Shown: positions 52,349 through 60,963 of the stretch, piece after piece
Numbering within the stretch: position 1 is the stretch's first letter
How the letters are laid out: every line of letters starts with the position of its first letter
Assembly (NCBI GenBank): GCA_041389525.1
Contig: JAWKRR010000006.1
Coordinates: 130,027-194,026 of the forward strand
Direction: 5' to 3'
DNA from: JACKFB01 sp041389525
Lineage (GTDB): Bacteria > Myxococcota_A > UBA9042 > PHBI01 > JACKFB01
DNA: 64,000 nt
Notes under the pieces: generated by a model
What the model was told of the DNA's origin: nothing
Databases searched by the model: none
What the model saw: the letters and a program-made list of their open reading frames with translations, nothing else
Program-made: the position numbers and the translations under genes

Positions 52349-53118
52349 ACGCGGTCGGCCGCCTCGAGCACGGCCTTCAGATCGACCACGGCCGCCTTGT
52401 GGATCTGGCAGACGCGGGCCTCGGTGACCGAGAGGATCTCGCCGATCTCTTTGAGCTTCATGTCTTCGAAATAATAGAGCGAGAGCACCTGCTGGTGCCG
52501 CTCCGGGAGCTGGCGGATCGCGTCGACGAGGATGAGGCGCAGGGTCGAGCGATCGATGCGGGTCGCGGCCAGCTCGGCCCGCAGGTCGGGCATGTCCTCG
52601 TTCTCGGTGGAGACGAACCGCACCTGCTGCAGCTCGCGCCGCGTGGTGTGGAGCTGGTCGACCGTGACCTTCAAGGTGTCAGCGATCTCCTGCTCGCTCG
52701 GCTCGCGTCCCAGCTCGTTGGCGAGCTCGGCGACCGCACGCTCGAACGCCCGCACCTTCCTGCGCTGCGGCTGCGACATCGGGTCCATGCGGCGCAGCTC
52801 GTCGAGGATGGCGCCGCGGATACGGAACTCCGCGTAGGTCCGAAATGGCCGGCCACCCGCGGGGTCGTAGTTCTCGCGCGCCTGGAGCAGGCCCATAATC
52901 CCGACCGAGATCAGGTCGTCCACGTCCACCACGCCACCGGAGCTGTGGGCGAAGCGGCGGGCGAGTCGCCGAACCAAGCCGGCGTGCTCGGCGATGATCT
53001 CCTCGGGCGACGGGCGCTCCTCGTCGCCGGTGACCTCCCCGCTGCCTGCGGCGGCGTACGCGGCGTTGAGCTTGCGGCGCAGGGCGCGTGGTTTGGTCGG
53101 TGGCATGGTGTCGGTCAC
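52345..53118 (-). CDS. fliA: Flagellar sigma factor FliA (sigma-28)
   Basis: 257 residues, GTG start overlapping the flhG stop (an ATG at 53106 is possible). Sigma-70 region 2 has LARRFAHSSGGVVDVDDLIS and GIMGLLQARENYDP; region 4 has PERHQQVLSLYYFEDMKLKEIG then LSVTEARVCQIH. It directs late genes such as fliC and is held by FlgM. Confidence 0.95.
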   Translation of the reverse strand: MTDTMPPTKPRALRRKLNAAYAAAGSGEVTGDEERPSPEEIIAEHAGLVRRLARRFAHSSGGVVDVDDLISVGIMGLLQARENYDPAGGRPFRTYAEFRIRGAILDELRRMDPMSQPQRRKVRAFERAVAELANELGREPSEQEIADTLKVTVDQLHTTRRELQQVRFVSTENEDMPDLRAELAATRIDRSTLRLILVDAIRQLPERHQQVLSLYYFEDMKLKEIGEILSVTEARVCQIHKAAVVDLKAVLEAADRV

Positions 53119-53987
53119 TGTACGGAACCCCGTGATTCGGCGCTCGTGCTCGCGGCGGCGTCTGCCAGCAGTCGCGTCCAGAAGAGCTGCAGCCGCCCGT
53201 CAGGCCCCGTGGGCGCCGGTCGGCTCAGTATATCATCGGCCAGCTTGGCGAGTGCCTGGGCGGCCGGACTGGCGGGATAGGCCACGACCAACGGGAGCTG
53301 GGCCATCACCGCTTCGCGCACGTGGGCGTCGCGCGGGATCGCCCCGACGAAGTCCAGCGAGACGGGCAAAAACCGAGCGCACAGCTGGTCCAGACGCTCG
53401 AACACGTCGCGGGCCTCTTCCTTGCCGACGACCTGGTTCAGCACGACGCCGACCCGGGTGACGCCGCAGTGGCGCGACAGCACCTTGATCATGGCGTAGG
53501 CGTCCGCCATCGCGGTCGGTTCGGGCGTCGCGACGACCAGCACTTCCTGGGCCGCGCCGGCGAAAAAGCGCGCGTTTGAGCCGATGCCGGCCGCCGTGTC
53601 GACGAGCACCGTGTCGAACTGGTCGCCCAGCCCGTCCACGGACTCGAGCAGCTCGCGTTGGGCCATCACGGAGAGCTCGGCCAGCTCGGCCACACCGGAG
53701 CCGCCGGGCAAGATCGTCACGCCGTGCTTGGACTCCAGCAGCACATCCTCGATGCCGACCTCGCCCGCGAGCAGATGCCGCAGCGTGGCCCGCGGCTGCA
53801 GGTCCATCAGGATGTCCACGTTCGCGAGGCCCGTGTCGCCGTCGATGATGAGGACCCGCCGCCCCTGGCGCGCGAAGAGCAGCGCCAAGTTCACCGTGAG
53901 GCTGGTCTTGCCCACGCCGCCCTTGCCGCTGGTCACGGCGACGACACGCAGCGAGCGCAATGGGGACGGACGTTCGGGGGCGTTCAT
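53115..53987 (-). CDS. flhG: Flagellar number regulator FlhG/FleN (MinD-like ATPase)
   Basis: 290 residues. The deviant Walker A SGKGGVGKTS lies at residues 20-29. VLIIDGDTGLANVDILM and VLVDTAAGIGSNARFF complete the MinD-type ATPase. In Pseudomonas and Vibrio it limits flagellar number by binding FlhF and the FleQ/FlrA activator, so a link with the two receiver-less activators here is plausible. Confidence 0.94.
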   Translation of the reverse strand: MNAPERPSPLRSLRVVAVTSGKGGVGKTSLTVNLALLFARQGRRVLIIDGDTGLANVDILMDLQPRATLRHLLAGEVGIEDVLLESKHGVTILPGGSGVAELAELSVMAQRELLESVDGLGDQFDTVLVDTAAGIGSNARFFAGAAQEVLVVATPEPTAMADAYAMIKVLSRHCGVTRVGVVLNQVVGKEEARDVFERLDQLCARFLPVSLDFVGAIPRDAHVREAVMAQLPLVVAYPASPAAQALAKLADDILSRPAPTGPDGRLQLFWTRLLADAAASTSAESRGSVQ

Positions 53988-53996
53988 CGTCTTGGC

Positions 53997-55331
53997 TCAG
54001 TGAACGCGCGCGACGATGTCGCGGGCGAGGGCGATTGGGTCGACCGCGCGGCAGGCGTCGGGGACGTCCTGGCCGTCGCAGATGTGCGAGAGGTGAGCGC
54101 CGCCGCCCCACGCCGCGGACAGCGCCGCGCCGGGGCCGCGGGCTTCATCGAGCTTGGTGACGAGGATCGACGCCAGCTCGCGCGGGGCGAAGCGGCGGGC
54201 GACCGTGCGGACGTCGTGGGCCGGTGCGACGGCCGGGATCGCGAGGTGCCGCTCGCAGCCGTCGACGCTGAGGGTGGCGTCGAGCTCGGCCAGCTCGGCG
54301 TCGTCCCACGGGCCGATCCCGGGGGTGTCGACGAGGATGAGATCCTTGTCGGCGTAGCGCTCCACGGCCGAAGCCAAGCCGCGCGCGTCGCGAGCTTTTC
54401 GCAGCGGCAGCCCAAGGATTCGGCAGAAGGCTTCGAGGGTCTCGAGGCCCCCGATGCGCCGCGTATCGGTCGTGATGATGCCCACGCGCGTATTGTGACC
54501 GAAGGTCGCGAGCGCCGCCAACTTCGCAACTGTCCGCGTTTTTCCGGCGCCGGTCGGGCCGACGATGGCGGCGATGACGCGGTCGGGGCGCGACCACAAG
54601 GCCGGGGCGGGGTCCAGCAGCGCGCGAATCTCGGCCTCCAGGTCGGGCTGGCGTGCGACGGCGAGGCCGCGGTCCGGCGCGACGCGCTCGCGGGCGCGGG
54701 AGACGAGGGCAGCGGCCACCGTGGGTTCGACGCCGGCGGCGACCAAGCCACGCACGTCGGGGTCGGGGTCGTCGGTGGCCGGTCCGGCGCGTCGGGTGGC
54801 GCGCTGGAGTCGAGCGATCTCGTCGCGCATGTCGGAGATGGCGGCGCCAAGGCGACGCTCCATGCTGGCCAGTGGGCTCTCGTCGCTGCGCATCATCGGG
54901 AGGTCGGGGATGGTCGGGGTTCGGGAGGACGCCTGCGGCACCTCGGCGGGGCGGAACGCTGCGGCCGGAAGCTGGGGCTCCGGTGGGCCCGTCGGTTGGG
55001 CTGTCGCGCCGGGCGGCGGCTGGGTGGCGAGAGGCGCTGCGGGCGGCGCCGCGTCGGGTCGCGCGGGGGCCGACGGTCTGGGCAGGGGCGGGGGCACCGG
55101 CGGCGGCTCAATCGGCTCCACATCCACCGCGGTGACGCTGAGGGCCACGTCGGCGGGCGTCGCGGCCTCGGTCCGGGGCTTCGACGCTGTCACCGCGAAG
55201 CGCAGCGGCGCGTTCGCCTGGGCGCGCCGCACCTCGCGGGTCCCCAGGATCACCGCGTCGGGGCCCAGGGACTCCAGCACGCGGAACATCGCCTCACGAA
55301 TCGAGCCGGCCTCGAAGGTCTGGGTCGTCAT
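53997..55331 (-). CDS. flhF: Flagellar placement GTPase FlhF
   Basis: 444 residues. The N-terminus FEAGSIREAMFRVLESLGPDA is typical, followed by a Pro/Ala-rich linker (about 65-135). The SRP-type NG domain has GPTGAGKTRTVAKLAALA near 256, DTRRIGGLETL, LVDTPGIG and TKLDEA. The usual DTYRIGA is DTRRIGG here. It sets polar placement of the flagellum with FlhG. Confidence 0.94.
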   Translation of the reverse strand: MTTQTFEAGSIREAMFRVLESLGPDAVILGTREVRRAQANAPLRFAVTASKPRTEAATPADVALSVTAVDVEPIEPPPVPPPLPRPSAPARPDAAPPAAPLATQPPPGATAQPTGPPEPQLPAAAFRPAEVPQASSRTPTIPDLPMMRSDESPLASMERRLGAAISDMRDEIARLQRATRRAGPATDDPDPDVRGLVAAGVEPTVAAALVSRARERVAPDRGLAVARQPDLEAEIRALLDPAPALWSRPDRVIAAIVGPTGAGKTRTVAKLAALATFGHNTRVGIITTDTRRIGGLETLEAFCRILGLPLRKARDARGLASAVERYADKDLILVDTPGIGPWDDAELAELDATLSVDGCERHLAIPAVAPAHDVRTVARRFAPRELASILVTKLDEARGPGAALSAAWGGGAHLSHICDGQDVPDACRAVDPIALARDIVARVH

Positions 55332-55359
55332 GGGGCCTCCCTATCGGTATCGACCGCGC

Positions 55360-57528
55360 TCACGCCGGACCTCGCCGCGCCGTGGCCGCGGGGGCAGGCG
55401 CCTCAGCGCGCGCGCCGTCGAGGTGGAAGGTCTGGACCAGCATCACGGGGACGTCGCGGGGGAGCTCGTCGTTGGCGATGACGCGCACACGCGGGTCCTG
55501 CAGCACGACCCAGCGAGCCAGCGGATAGCGCACGTCCGCGGGCACCTGGACGACCGCGTGTCGCTCGAGGTCCTCGCTGAGGCTGCGGTACTGCGAGAGC
55601 TGCTGCAGCAGCGACCGCGCCGGCGCCGTGGCCAGGGCGAGCCGTGTGTCGACCTCGTTGCGAAGGGTCGACGCGCGCAAGAGCTCGATGCTGGCGTCGT
55701 CGAAGAGCGCGACCTGCAGCCGGTCGTCGCGGTCGCGGAGCGGGTGGATGATGGCGGGTGCGAGGCGGCGGCGCACCTGCTCGACGAGGTAGGGCGTGCT
55801 CTTGCCGAAGCGGACGGCCTCCGACAGGGCCTCGAGGATCGAGTTGAAGTCGCGGATGCTGACCCGCTCGTCGAGCAGGGCGCGCAGCACGCTGAGGATC
55901 TCGGCGTGGCTGAGCACCGATGGGACCAGCTCGTCGACGATGCGGGGGTTGCGGCGGGCCAGCGCGTCGAGGAGGACCTGCAGCTCGGCCCGGCCCAGCA
56001 GCCGCGAGGCCTCGCGCTCGATGGCGTCCCGCATGTGGGTCAGCAGCACAAAGACCGGCTCGGCGATGGTGTAGCCGGCCAGCTCGGCGCGGCTCTTGTC
56101 GGCGGGGCGAATCCACAGCGCCGGTAGGCCGAAGGTCGGCTCGATGGTCGCGTCGCCCTCGACGGGACGGCGGACGTCGCCCGGGTCCATGGCCATGACG
56201 CGGTCGGGCATGACCGAGCCCGAGGCGACCGGGACGCCGTGCACCAGCAGGCGATACTCGTTGGCACCCAGGGCGCCGTCGTCGCGGATCGGCATGTGGG
56301 GGAAGACGAAGCCCAGATCTCGGGCGATGTTGGCTCGGAGCACGCTCACCCGGGTGATGAAGTCGCCGCCGTCCTCCGACGCGACCATGCCGATGAGGCC
56401 GTAGCCGACGTTCAGCTCGAGCTTGGGCACCTCGAGATCGCGCTCGATGGCCTCAATGGAGCCGCGCGCCGGCTCTCGCGCTTCGCCGGGTCCGGCCGCG
56501 CCACCTGCGGCGCCGACGCCGTGCTCGCCAGCGCCGCCCTGGGGCAGGTCCGTGACGCGGCGCGACCACCAGAGCAGGCCGCCGGCGAGCCCGAAGAAGA
56601 TGGCCATCGGCATGCCGGGGATGAAGGCCATGGCCGCGACGACCAGGGCCGTGGCCACCATGACCTTGCGGTTGTTGAGGAGCTGGATGACGACCTGGCC
56701 GCCGAGGTCTGTGGACGAGGCGGCGCGGGTGACGATGACACCGGCGGCGGTCGAGATGAGGATCGACGGGATCTGGCTGACCAAGCCGTCGCCGATGGTG
56801 AGCACGGTGTACGTGGTGGCGGCGTCGGAGATGGACAGGCCCTCTTGGGCCACGCCGATGATGAGGCCGCCGACGATGTTGATGCCGGTGATGATGAGGC
56901 CGGCGATGGCGTCGCCGCGGACGAAGCGGCTGGAGCCGTCCATGGCGCCGTAGAAGTCGGTCTCGCGGGCGAGCTCGATGCGGCGGGCGCGGGCTTGGTC
57001 TTGGGTGATGAGGCCCGACGCGAGGTCGCTGTCGATGCTCATCTGCTTGCCGGGGAGGGCGTCCAGGGTGAAGCGGGCGCTGACCTCGGCGATGCGGCCG
57101 GCGCCCTTGGTGATGACGACGAAGTTGATGAGCGTGAGGATGAGGAAGACGACGATGCCGACGACGTAGCTGCCGCCGACGACGAACTCGCCGAAGGTCT
57201 GGATGATGCCGCCGGCGGCGTCGGTGCCGCTGGCGCCGCCCAGGAGGATGAGGCGGGTGGTGGCGACGTTGAGCGAGAGGCGGAACAGCGTCGTGATCAA
57301 AAGCAGCGAGGGAAATACTGAGAAATCGAGGGCGCGGGTGACCTGGACCGCCGTCAGCAAGATGACGAGGGAGATGGTGACGTTGACCGCCAGCAGGAGA
57401 TCGAGCGCCAGCGGGGGCAGCGGCACGATCATCAGGCCGAGGATGCCCACCAAGGTGAGCGGCATCGCGAGGTCGCGGCGCCGGACGCCCAGGAACATGC
57501 CGCCGGCGGCCTCGGGGAGATTGGCCAC
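55360..57528 (-). CDS. flhA: Flagellar export gate protein FlhA
   Basis: 722 residues. The N-terminal half has about eight membrane helices with LLLAVNVTISLVILLTAV, FPSLLLITTLFRLSLNVATT and the FHIPEP-type segment RFTLDALPGKQMSIDSDL. The cytoplasmic half has AIEREASRLLGRAELQVLLD and RRNPRIVDELVP. It is the nonameric docking platform for export. Three bases separate it from fliQ. Confidence 0.98.
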   Translation of the reverse strand: MANLPEAAGGMFLGVRRRDLAMPLTLVGILGLMIVPLPPLALDLLLAVNVTISLVILLTAVQVTRALDFSVFPSLLLITTLFRLSLNVATTRLILLGGASGTDAAGGIIQTFGEFVVGGSYVVGIVVFLILTLINFVVITKGAGRIAEVSARFTLDALPGKQMSIDSDLASGLITQDQARARRIELARETDFYGAMDGSSRFVRGDAIAGLIITGINIVGGLIIGVAQEGLSISDAATTYTVLTIGDGLVSQIPSILISTAAGVIVTRAASSTDLGGQVVIQLLNNRKVMVATALVVAAMAFIPGMPMAIFFGLAGGLLWWSRRVTDLPQGGAGEHGVGAAGGAAGPGEAREPARGSIEAIERDLEVPKLELNVGYGLIGMVASEDGGDFITRVSVLRANIARDLGFVFPHMPIRDDGALGANEYRLLVHGVPVASGSVMPDRVMAMDPGDVRRPVEGDATIEPTFGLPALWIRPADKSRAELAGYTIAEPVFVLLTHMRDAIEREASRLLGRAELQVLLDALARRNPRIVDELVPSVLSHAEILSVLRALLDERVSIRDFNSILEALSEAVRFGKSTPYLVEQVRRRLAPAIIHPLRDRDDRLQVALFDDASIELLRASTLRNEVDTRLALATAPARSLLQQLSQYRSLSEDLERHAVVQVPADVRYPLARWVVLQDPRVRVIANDELPRDVPVMLVQTFHLDGARAEAPAPAATARRGPA

Positions 57529-57531
57529 GGG

Positions 57532-57810
57532 TTAGAACCCCCCCGCGCCGATCTGATCGATGTGGACTGAGATCTCGCGGAAGAGCGCGAAGATCAGGTC
57601 GTACATCCAGGGGCCGGCGAGCCACATCACGGCGCCGACCGCGAGCATCTTGGGGATGAAGACGAGGGTGACCTCGTTGACCTGAGTGGCGGCCTGGATG
57701 ATCGAGATGACGACGCCGACGATGAGGCCCGCGAAGAGCATCGGTGCCGAGATCTGGTAGGTCACCTGCAGCGCGCGCTGAAGGATGTCACCGGCGGCGA
57801 GGGCGTCCAT
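57532..57810 (-). CDS. fliQ: Flagellar export gate protein FliQ
   Basis: 92 residues with two membrane helices. GLIVGVVISIIQAATQVNEVTL and FIPKMLAVGAVMWLAGPWM (each shown in part) are diagnostic. Part of the FliP5Q4R1 export channel. Confidence 0.97.
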   Translation of the reverse strand: MDALAAGDILQRALQVTYQISAPMLFAGLIVGVVISIIQAATQVNEVTLVFIPKMLAVGAVMWLAGPWMYDLIFALFREISVHIDQIGAGGF

Positions 57811-57813
57811 CGC

Positions 57814-58587
57814 CTAGCCCCTGAAGCCGTTGGCCAGCGAGGTGACGACGAGGCCCCAGCCGTCGACCACGACGAAGACGATGAGCTTGAGCGGCAGCGA
57901 CATCGTGGCGGGCGGCAGCATCATCATGCCCATGGACATCAGGACCGCCGCCACGACGATGTCGATGACGAGGAAGGGGATGAAGAGGAGGGCGCCGATC
58001 TGGAACGCGGTCTTCAGCTCGCTGAGCATGAAGGCGGGGACGACCGCCACGATGGGCACGTCGTCGACGGTCGCGGGGCGTTGGGCGCCCATGACGTGGA
58101 GGAAGAGGCCGAGGTCGGACTCGCGCGTGTGGCGAAGCATGAAGCTGCGCAGCGGCTTCGCGGCCTCGACCAGCGCCTGGCGGTCGTCGAGGCGCCCCTC
58201 TTGGTAGGGCGTGTAGGCGTTGGTGTCGATGGCGCGAATCACGGGCGCCATGGTGAAGAGCGTCAGGAAGAGCGCGAGGCCGACCAGCACGCGGCTCGGG
58301 GGGAGCTGAGAGACGCCGACCGCTTGGCGCAGCAACGCGAGCACCACGATGATCCGGGTGAACGAGGTCATCGACAAGATGATGCTGGGCGCCATGGCGA
58401 GGGCGACCATCATCAGCATGATCTTCACGCCGCCCGCCAGGCTGACCGCCTCGCCGTCGACCGCGATGTGAACACCGGCCGGGCTCGCGGCGGGGGCGAG
58501 CTGGGCCGCCGCGTCGGGAGCGAGGGCGGCCACGGTCGCGACGCTGAGGCCGAACAGGGCGAGCCGGGCGATGGTGCGGGGGTTCAT
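57814..58587 (-). CDS. fliP: Flagellar export gate protein FliP
   Basis: 257 residues from ATG 58587; the much longer open frame runs antiparallel to nothing real and overlaps fliO. An N-terminal signal-like segment is present, as usual. SFTRIIVVLALLRQAVGVSQ, FLTLFTMAPVI and AFMLSELKTAFQIGALLFIP are hallmarks. It begins 20 bases after the fliO stop. Confidence 0.97.
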   Translation of the reverse strand: MNPRTIARLALFGLSVATVAALAPDAAAQLAPAASPAGVHIAVDGEAVSLAGGVKIMLMMVALAMAPSIILSMTSFTRIIVVLALLRQAVGVSQLPPSRVLVGLALFLTLFTMAPVIRAIDTNAYTPYQEGRLDDRQALVEAAKPLRSFMLRHTRESDLGLFLHVMGAQRPATVDDVPIVAVVPAFMLSELKTAFQIGALLFIPFLVIDIVVAAVLMSMGMMMLPPATMSLPLKLIVFVVVDGWGLVVTSLANGFRG

Positions 58588-58607
58588 GGTGCGGTCCGCG
58601 CCTATGC

Positions 58608-59648
58608 TCAAAGGGCCGTGGGGCCGCGGCGCAGGGTCTGCATTCGCTGGCGTAGCGCCGTCCGCTCGTCGGCGGGGGCCGTCGCGCGCATCACCGCGCC
58701 GCGGTTTTCGGCGAGGCGGCCCAGAAGCTGCTCCAGGAAGGGGTCGTCGGCCGCGGCGGTCGCGCTGGCGGCGCGGCGGGTGGGGGCAGGGGCGGCTGCC
58801 GAGCGGCGGGCGGGGCGCGAGTAGGTCTGCTCTTCGCCCTCGTAGACGTCGGGGCGCGTGGCGGGTCCGCGCCGGACCGCGTCGAACTCGGCGGTGGGGC
58901 GGCGAGGCGCTCGCGTCGAGTCGCGGTCGTATTCCTCGTCTTCGGCGACCACCTCGTCGTCGAGGTCGTCCTCGAGCTCGGCGAGCAGCGCGACCCCGCT
59001 GTCGGTCGCGCCCACGACCAGCAGACGTCCGGGCACGCGGACCAGCGAGACCGGCCACTTCCCGCCGAGCCGCACGGAGGCGATGAGCTCGAGGGGGTTG
59101 GCGCGCTCGGCGCTGCGGTGTTTGCGGCGGTCGCGCAGATAGATGAACGCGGCGCCACCGAGGCCGAGCATTCCCGCAAGCAGCAGCAGGTTGCGGAGGC
59201 TGCGGGCCATGTCCACCGGGGGGGCGCCGGTGAGGGGCTGGGAGTGGACGGGGGTGCCGCCGGGCGCCCAGGCGGAGGGCACGGGCTCGACCACCCGGGG
59301 GCCGGTGAGCGTCGGGAGGAGGGCCGCTTCGGGAGCAGGCGGCAGCTCAGCGCTGGCGGCCGGCGTGGGCTGAGGGGCCGGCGCGGGCGCGGGGGCCGGC
59401 GCGGGGAGCGCGGCGGCTGGCGCGGGCTCGGGGGCCGGCGCGGGGAGCGCGGCGGCTTCGACCGCAACAGGAGCGGGCTCAGCGGTCGCCTCCGGCATGG
59501 CCCACGCCGAGGCGGTGGCCTGGGCGCCAGACGCGGGCGTGAACGGCTGGGGCTGGGCGGCGAAGGCCGCTCCGCAGAGGAATCCGCTGGCGAGTACGAT
59601 CCAGATGGGCAGGCTAGCCCTGGAGCGTGATGTGCGGCGTGTGTGCAT
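58608..59648 (-). CDS. fliO: Flagellar biosynthesis protein FliO (long Ala/Pro-rich form)
   Basis: 346 residues from ATG 59648 (GAGG upstream). A signal-like N-terminus (about 8-32) is followed by a long Ala/Pro repeat region (about 40-125, many APAP units). A membrane helix (about 165-183) leads into the FliO domain NPLELIASVRLGGKWPVSLV and LLVVGATDSGVALLAEL. A ~120-residue disordered tail follows. FliO helps FliP assemble. It is first in fliO-fliP-fliQ-flhA-flhF-flhG-fliA-mepA. Confidence 0.9.
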   Translation of the reverse strand: MHTRRTSRSRASLPIWIVLASGFLCGAAFAAQPQPFTPASGAQATASAWAMPEATAEPAPVAVEAAALPAPAPEPAPAAALPAPAPAPAPAPQPTPAASAELPPAPEAALLPTLTGPRVVEPVPSAWAPGGTPVHSQPLTGAPPVDMARSLRNLLLLAGMLGLGGAAFIYLRDRRKHRSAERANPLELIASVRLGGKWPVSLVRVPGRLLVVGATDSGVALLAELEDDLDDEVVAEDEEYDRDSTRAPRRPTAEFDAVRRGPATRPDVYEGEEQTYSRPARRSAAAPAPTRRAASATAAADDPFLEQLLGRLAENRGAVMRATAPADERTALRQRMQTLRRGPTAL

Positions 59649-59688
59649 GGCGCTGACCTCAAGCGACGGTGGTCCAGCGCACAGCACT

Positions 59689-59703
59689 GCAACGGACGTG
59701 CCA
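59689..59703 (-). promoter_or_regulatory. Sigma-54 (-24/-12) promoter of the fliO operon
   Basis: Minus-strand TGGCACGTCCGTTGC, an exact TGGCAC-N5-TTGC. The expected transcript start lies about 28 bases upstream of the fliO ATG. A GTCA-N6-TGAC palindrome lies about 128 bp upstream. Confidence 0.9.
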
Positions 59704-59824
59704 CCGTGGCCTCAACGCCCGCGGGTCAACGCTGCCGCGGCCCTGCAACGCTCGGCACATTCCGCGCGGCAAGACCTGCCTACCCGCCGTCCGTCAGGGA
59801 GCTGGCGCCTCCCCGCGGCGCAGC

Positions 59825-59838
59825 GTCAACGCGTTGAC
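59825..59838. promoter_or_regulatory. Candidate enhancer box (perfect palindrome) of the fliO operon
   Basis: GTCAACGCGTTGAC is a perfect 14-bp palindrome that overlaps the stop codon of the small lipoprotein gene. It is positioned as an enhancer for the sigma-54 promoter at 59689-59703. Confidence 0.65.
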
Positions 59839-60326
59839 ACCGCGATGGGCGCGTACTGCACGGTGATGGTGTCCGAGGTCAGCTCTTGGACCCAACCCTT
59901 CGCGAACCCGCCGCGCATGTCCTCGATGACGAAGCCGATATGCACCTTCGCGCTGGGCAGGGGAGAGCCGGCGCCGGGCGTGGGCAGCGTCTCGGGGACG
60001 TCCGCGAGGCTGTCGAAGGCGACGAGGACGCCGCCGCCCGTCTTGATCCAGCTCGTGTCGCGCACCTTGGTCGGGCTCGGGCCGCCGGGCGACATTCGGA
60101 ACGACGGGGCGTTGGCGGTCACGTAGAGATCGCTGTTCAGGTAGTTGCCCGGGCGCAGGATCTGCCCTGTCGCGAAGTCGACGCCTTCTTCGGCCCGCAG
60201 GGTGACGGTGCCTGCCTGAGTCACGGCCACATCATCCGACGAGTCGCAGCCCGTGAGCAGCAGCGCGCTCAGCGCCGTCGCGACCAAGAGGGGGAGGAGG
60301 GTTCGCAGACTGCAGGGCTTTCGCAT
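59826..60326 (-). CDS. Small putative lipoprotein
   Basis: 166 residues from ATG 60326; an upstream ATG at 60365 would spoil the signal peptide. Signal peptide and lipobox LLTGC (C27) are clear. The mature part contains a beta-rich domain with TVTLRAEEGVDFATGQI, SWIKTGGGVLVAFDSL and a C-terminal DTITVQYAPIAVSTR. I do not recognise the family. It lies between the NUDIX gene and the fliO promoter. Confidence 0.75.
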   Translation of the reverse strand: MRKPCSLRTLLPLLVATALSALLLTGCDSSDDVAVTQAGTVTLRAEEGVDFATGQILRPGNYLNSDLYVTANAPSFRMSPGGPSPTKVRDTSWIKTGGGVLVAFDSLADVPETLPTPGAGSPLPSAKVHIGFVIEDMRGGFAKGWVQELTSDTITVQYAPIAVSTR

Positions 60327-60369
60327 GGGGGGCTCCTCACAAGGCACGCCGGATGTCGACCGCACTGCT

Positions 60370-60963
60370 CTACCCCGGCCCGTCCGCCGCGCGCAACGGA
60401 TCCAGGTCCGCCCGCCGCAGCCACAGGTGCTGAAACGCAGCGACGACGAGGGCGTGCCGAATCGCGCCGGAGCGCATCAGGTCGGGGATATCGGCCAGCG
60501 GGTGCAGCTCGACGTCGATGTGCTCGCCGTCGTCGGGTCGAGGATCGCCCGCCCGCGACGCGCCCTCGACCAACCACGTGCTGCACACGTTCGTCTGAAT
60601 CGCCGGGTTGGGTTCGACCTCGCCCACGCACCGCGGCGCGGCTCCGGCGTAGCCCGTCTCCTCGGCCAGCTCGCGCGCAGCGGCGACCTCGGGCGGCTCG
60701 CCTGCGTCCACCAATCCGCCAGGGATCTCCAAGGTGATCGCGTCGACACCGTGCCGGTACTGGCGCACCAACACGACCCGCCGGTCGGCGGTCAGCGCCA
60801 CCACATTCACCCACGCGGGCATGTGTAGCACCTTGTAGTCGCCGACCCGCCCCGTCCTCGGCGACCGACGCGAGACCGTCTGTAGCTCGAAGATGCCGTG
60901 CGACTCGACGCCGCTCGCGCTGACCGTGGGCCAGCGCGAGACAGCGTCATCCTTCGACCTCAA
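60370..60963 (-). CDS. NUDIX hydrolase (ADP-ribose pyrophosphatase-like)
   Basis: 197 residues. The start is probably TTG 60963 in a TTGA overlap with the upstream stop; the longer frame lies inside the upstream gene. The NUDIX box is complete: G(x5)E(x7)REL(x)EE(x)G as in GLVDAGEPPE ... ARELAEETGY. Upstream RRVVLVRQYRHGVDAITLEI is typical of ADP-ribose and sugar-nucleotide pyrophosphatases. Substrate is inferred only at family level. Confidence 0.85.
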   Translation of the reverse strand: MRSKDDAVSRWPTVSASGVESHGIFELQTVSRRSPRTGRVGDYKVLHMPAWVNVVALTADRRVVLVRQYRHGVDAITLEIPGGLVDAGEPPEVAAARELAEETGYAGAAPRCVGEVEPNPAIQTNVCSTWLVEGASRAGDPRPDDGEHIDVELHPLADIPDLMRSGAIRHALVVAAFQHLWLRRADLDPLRAADGPG

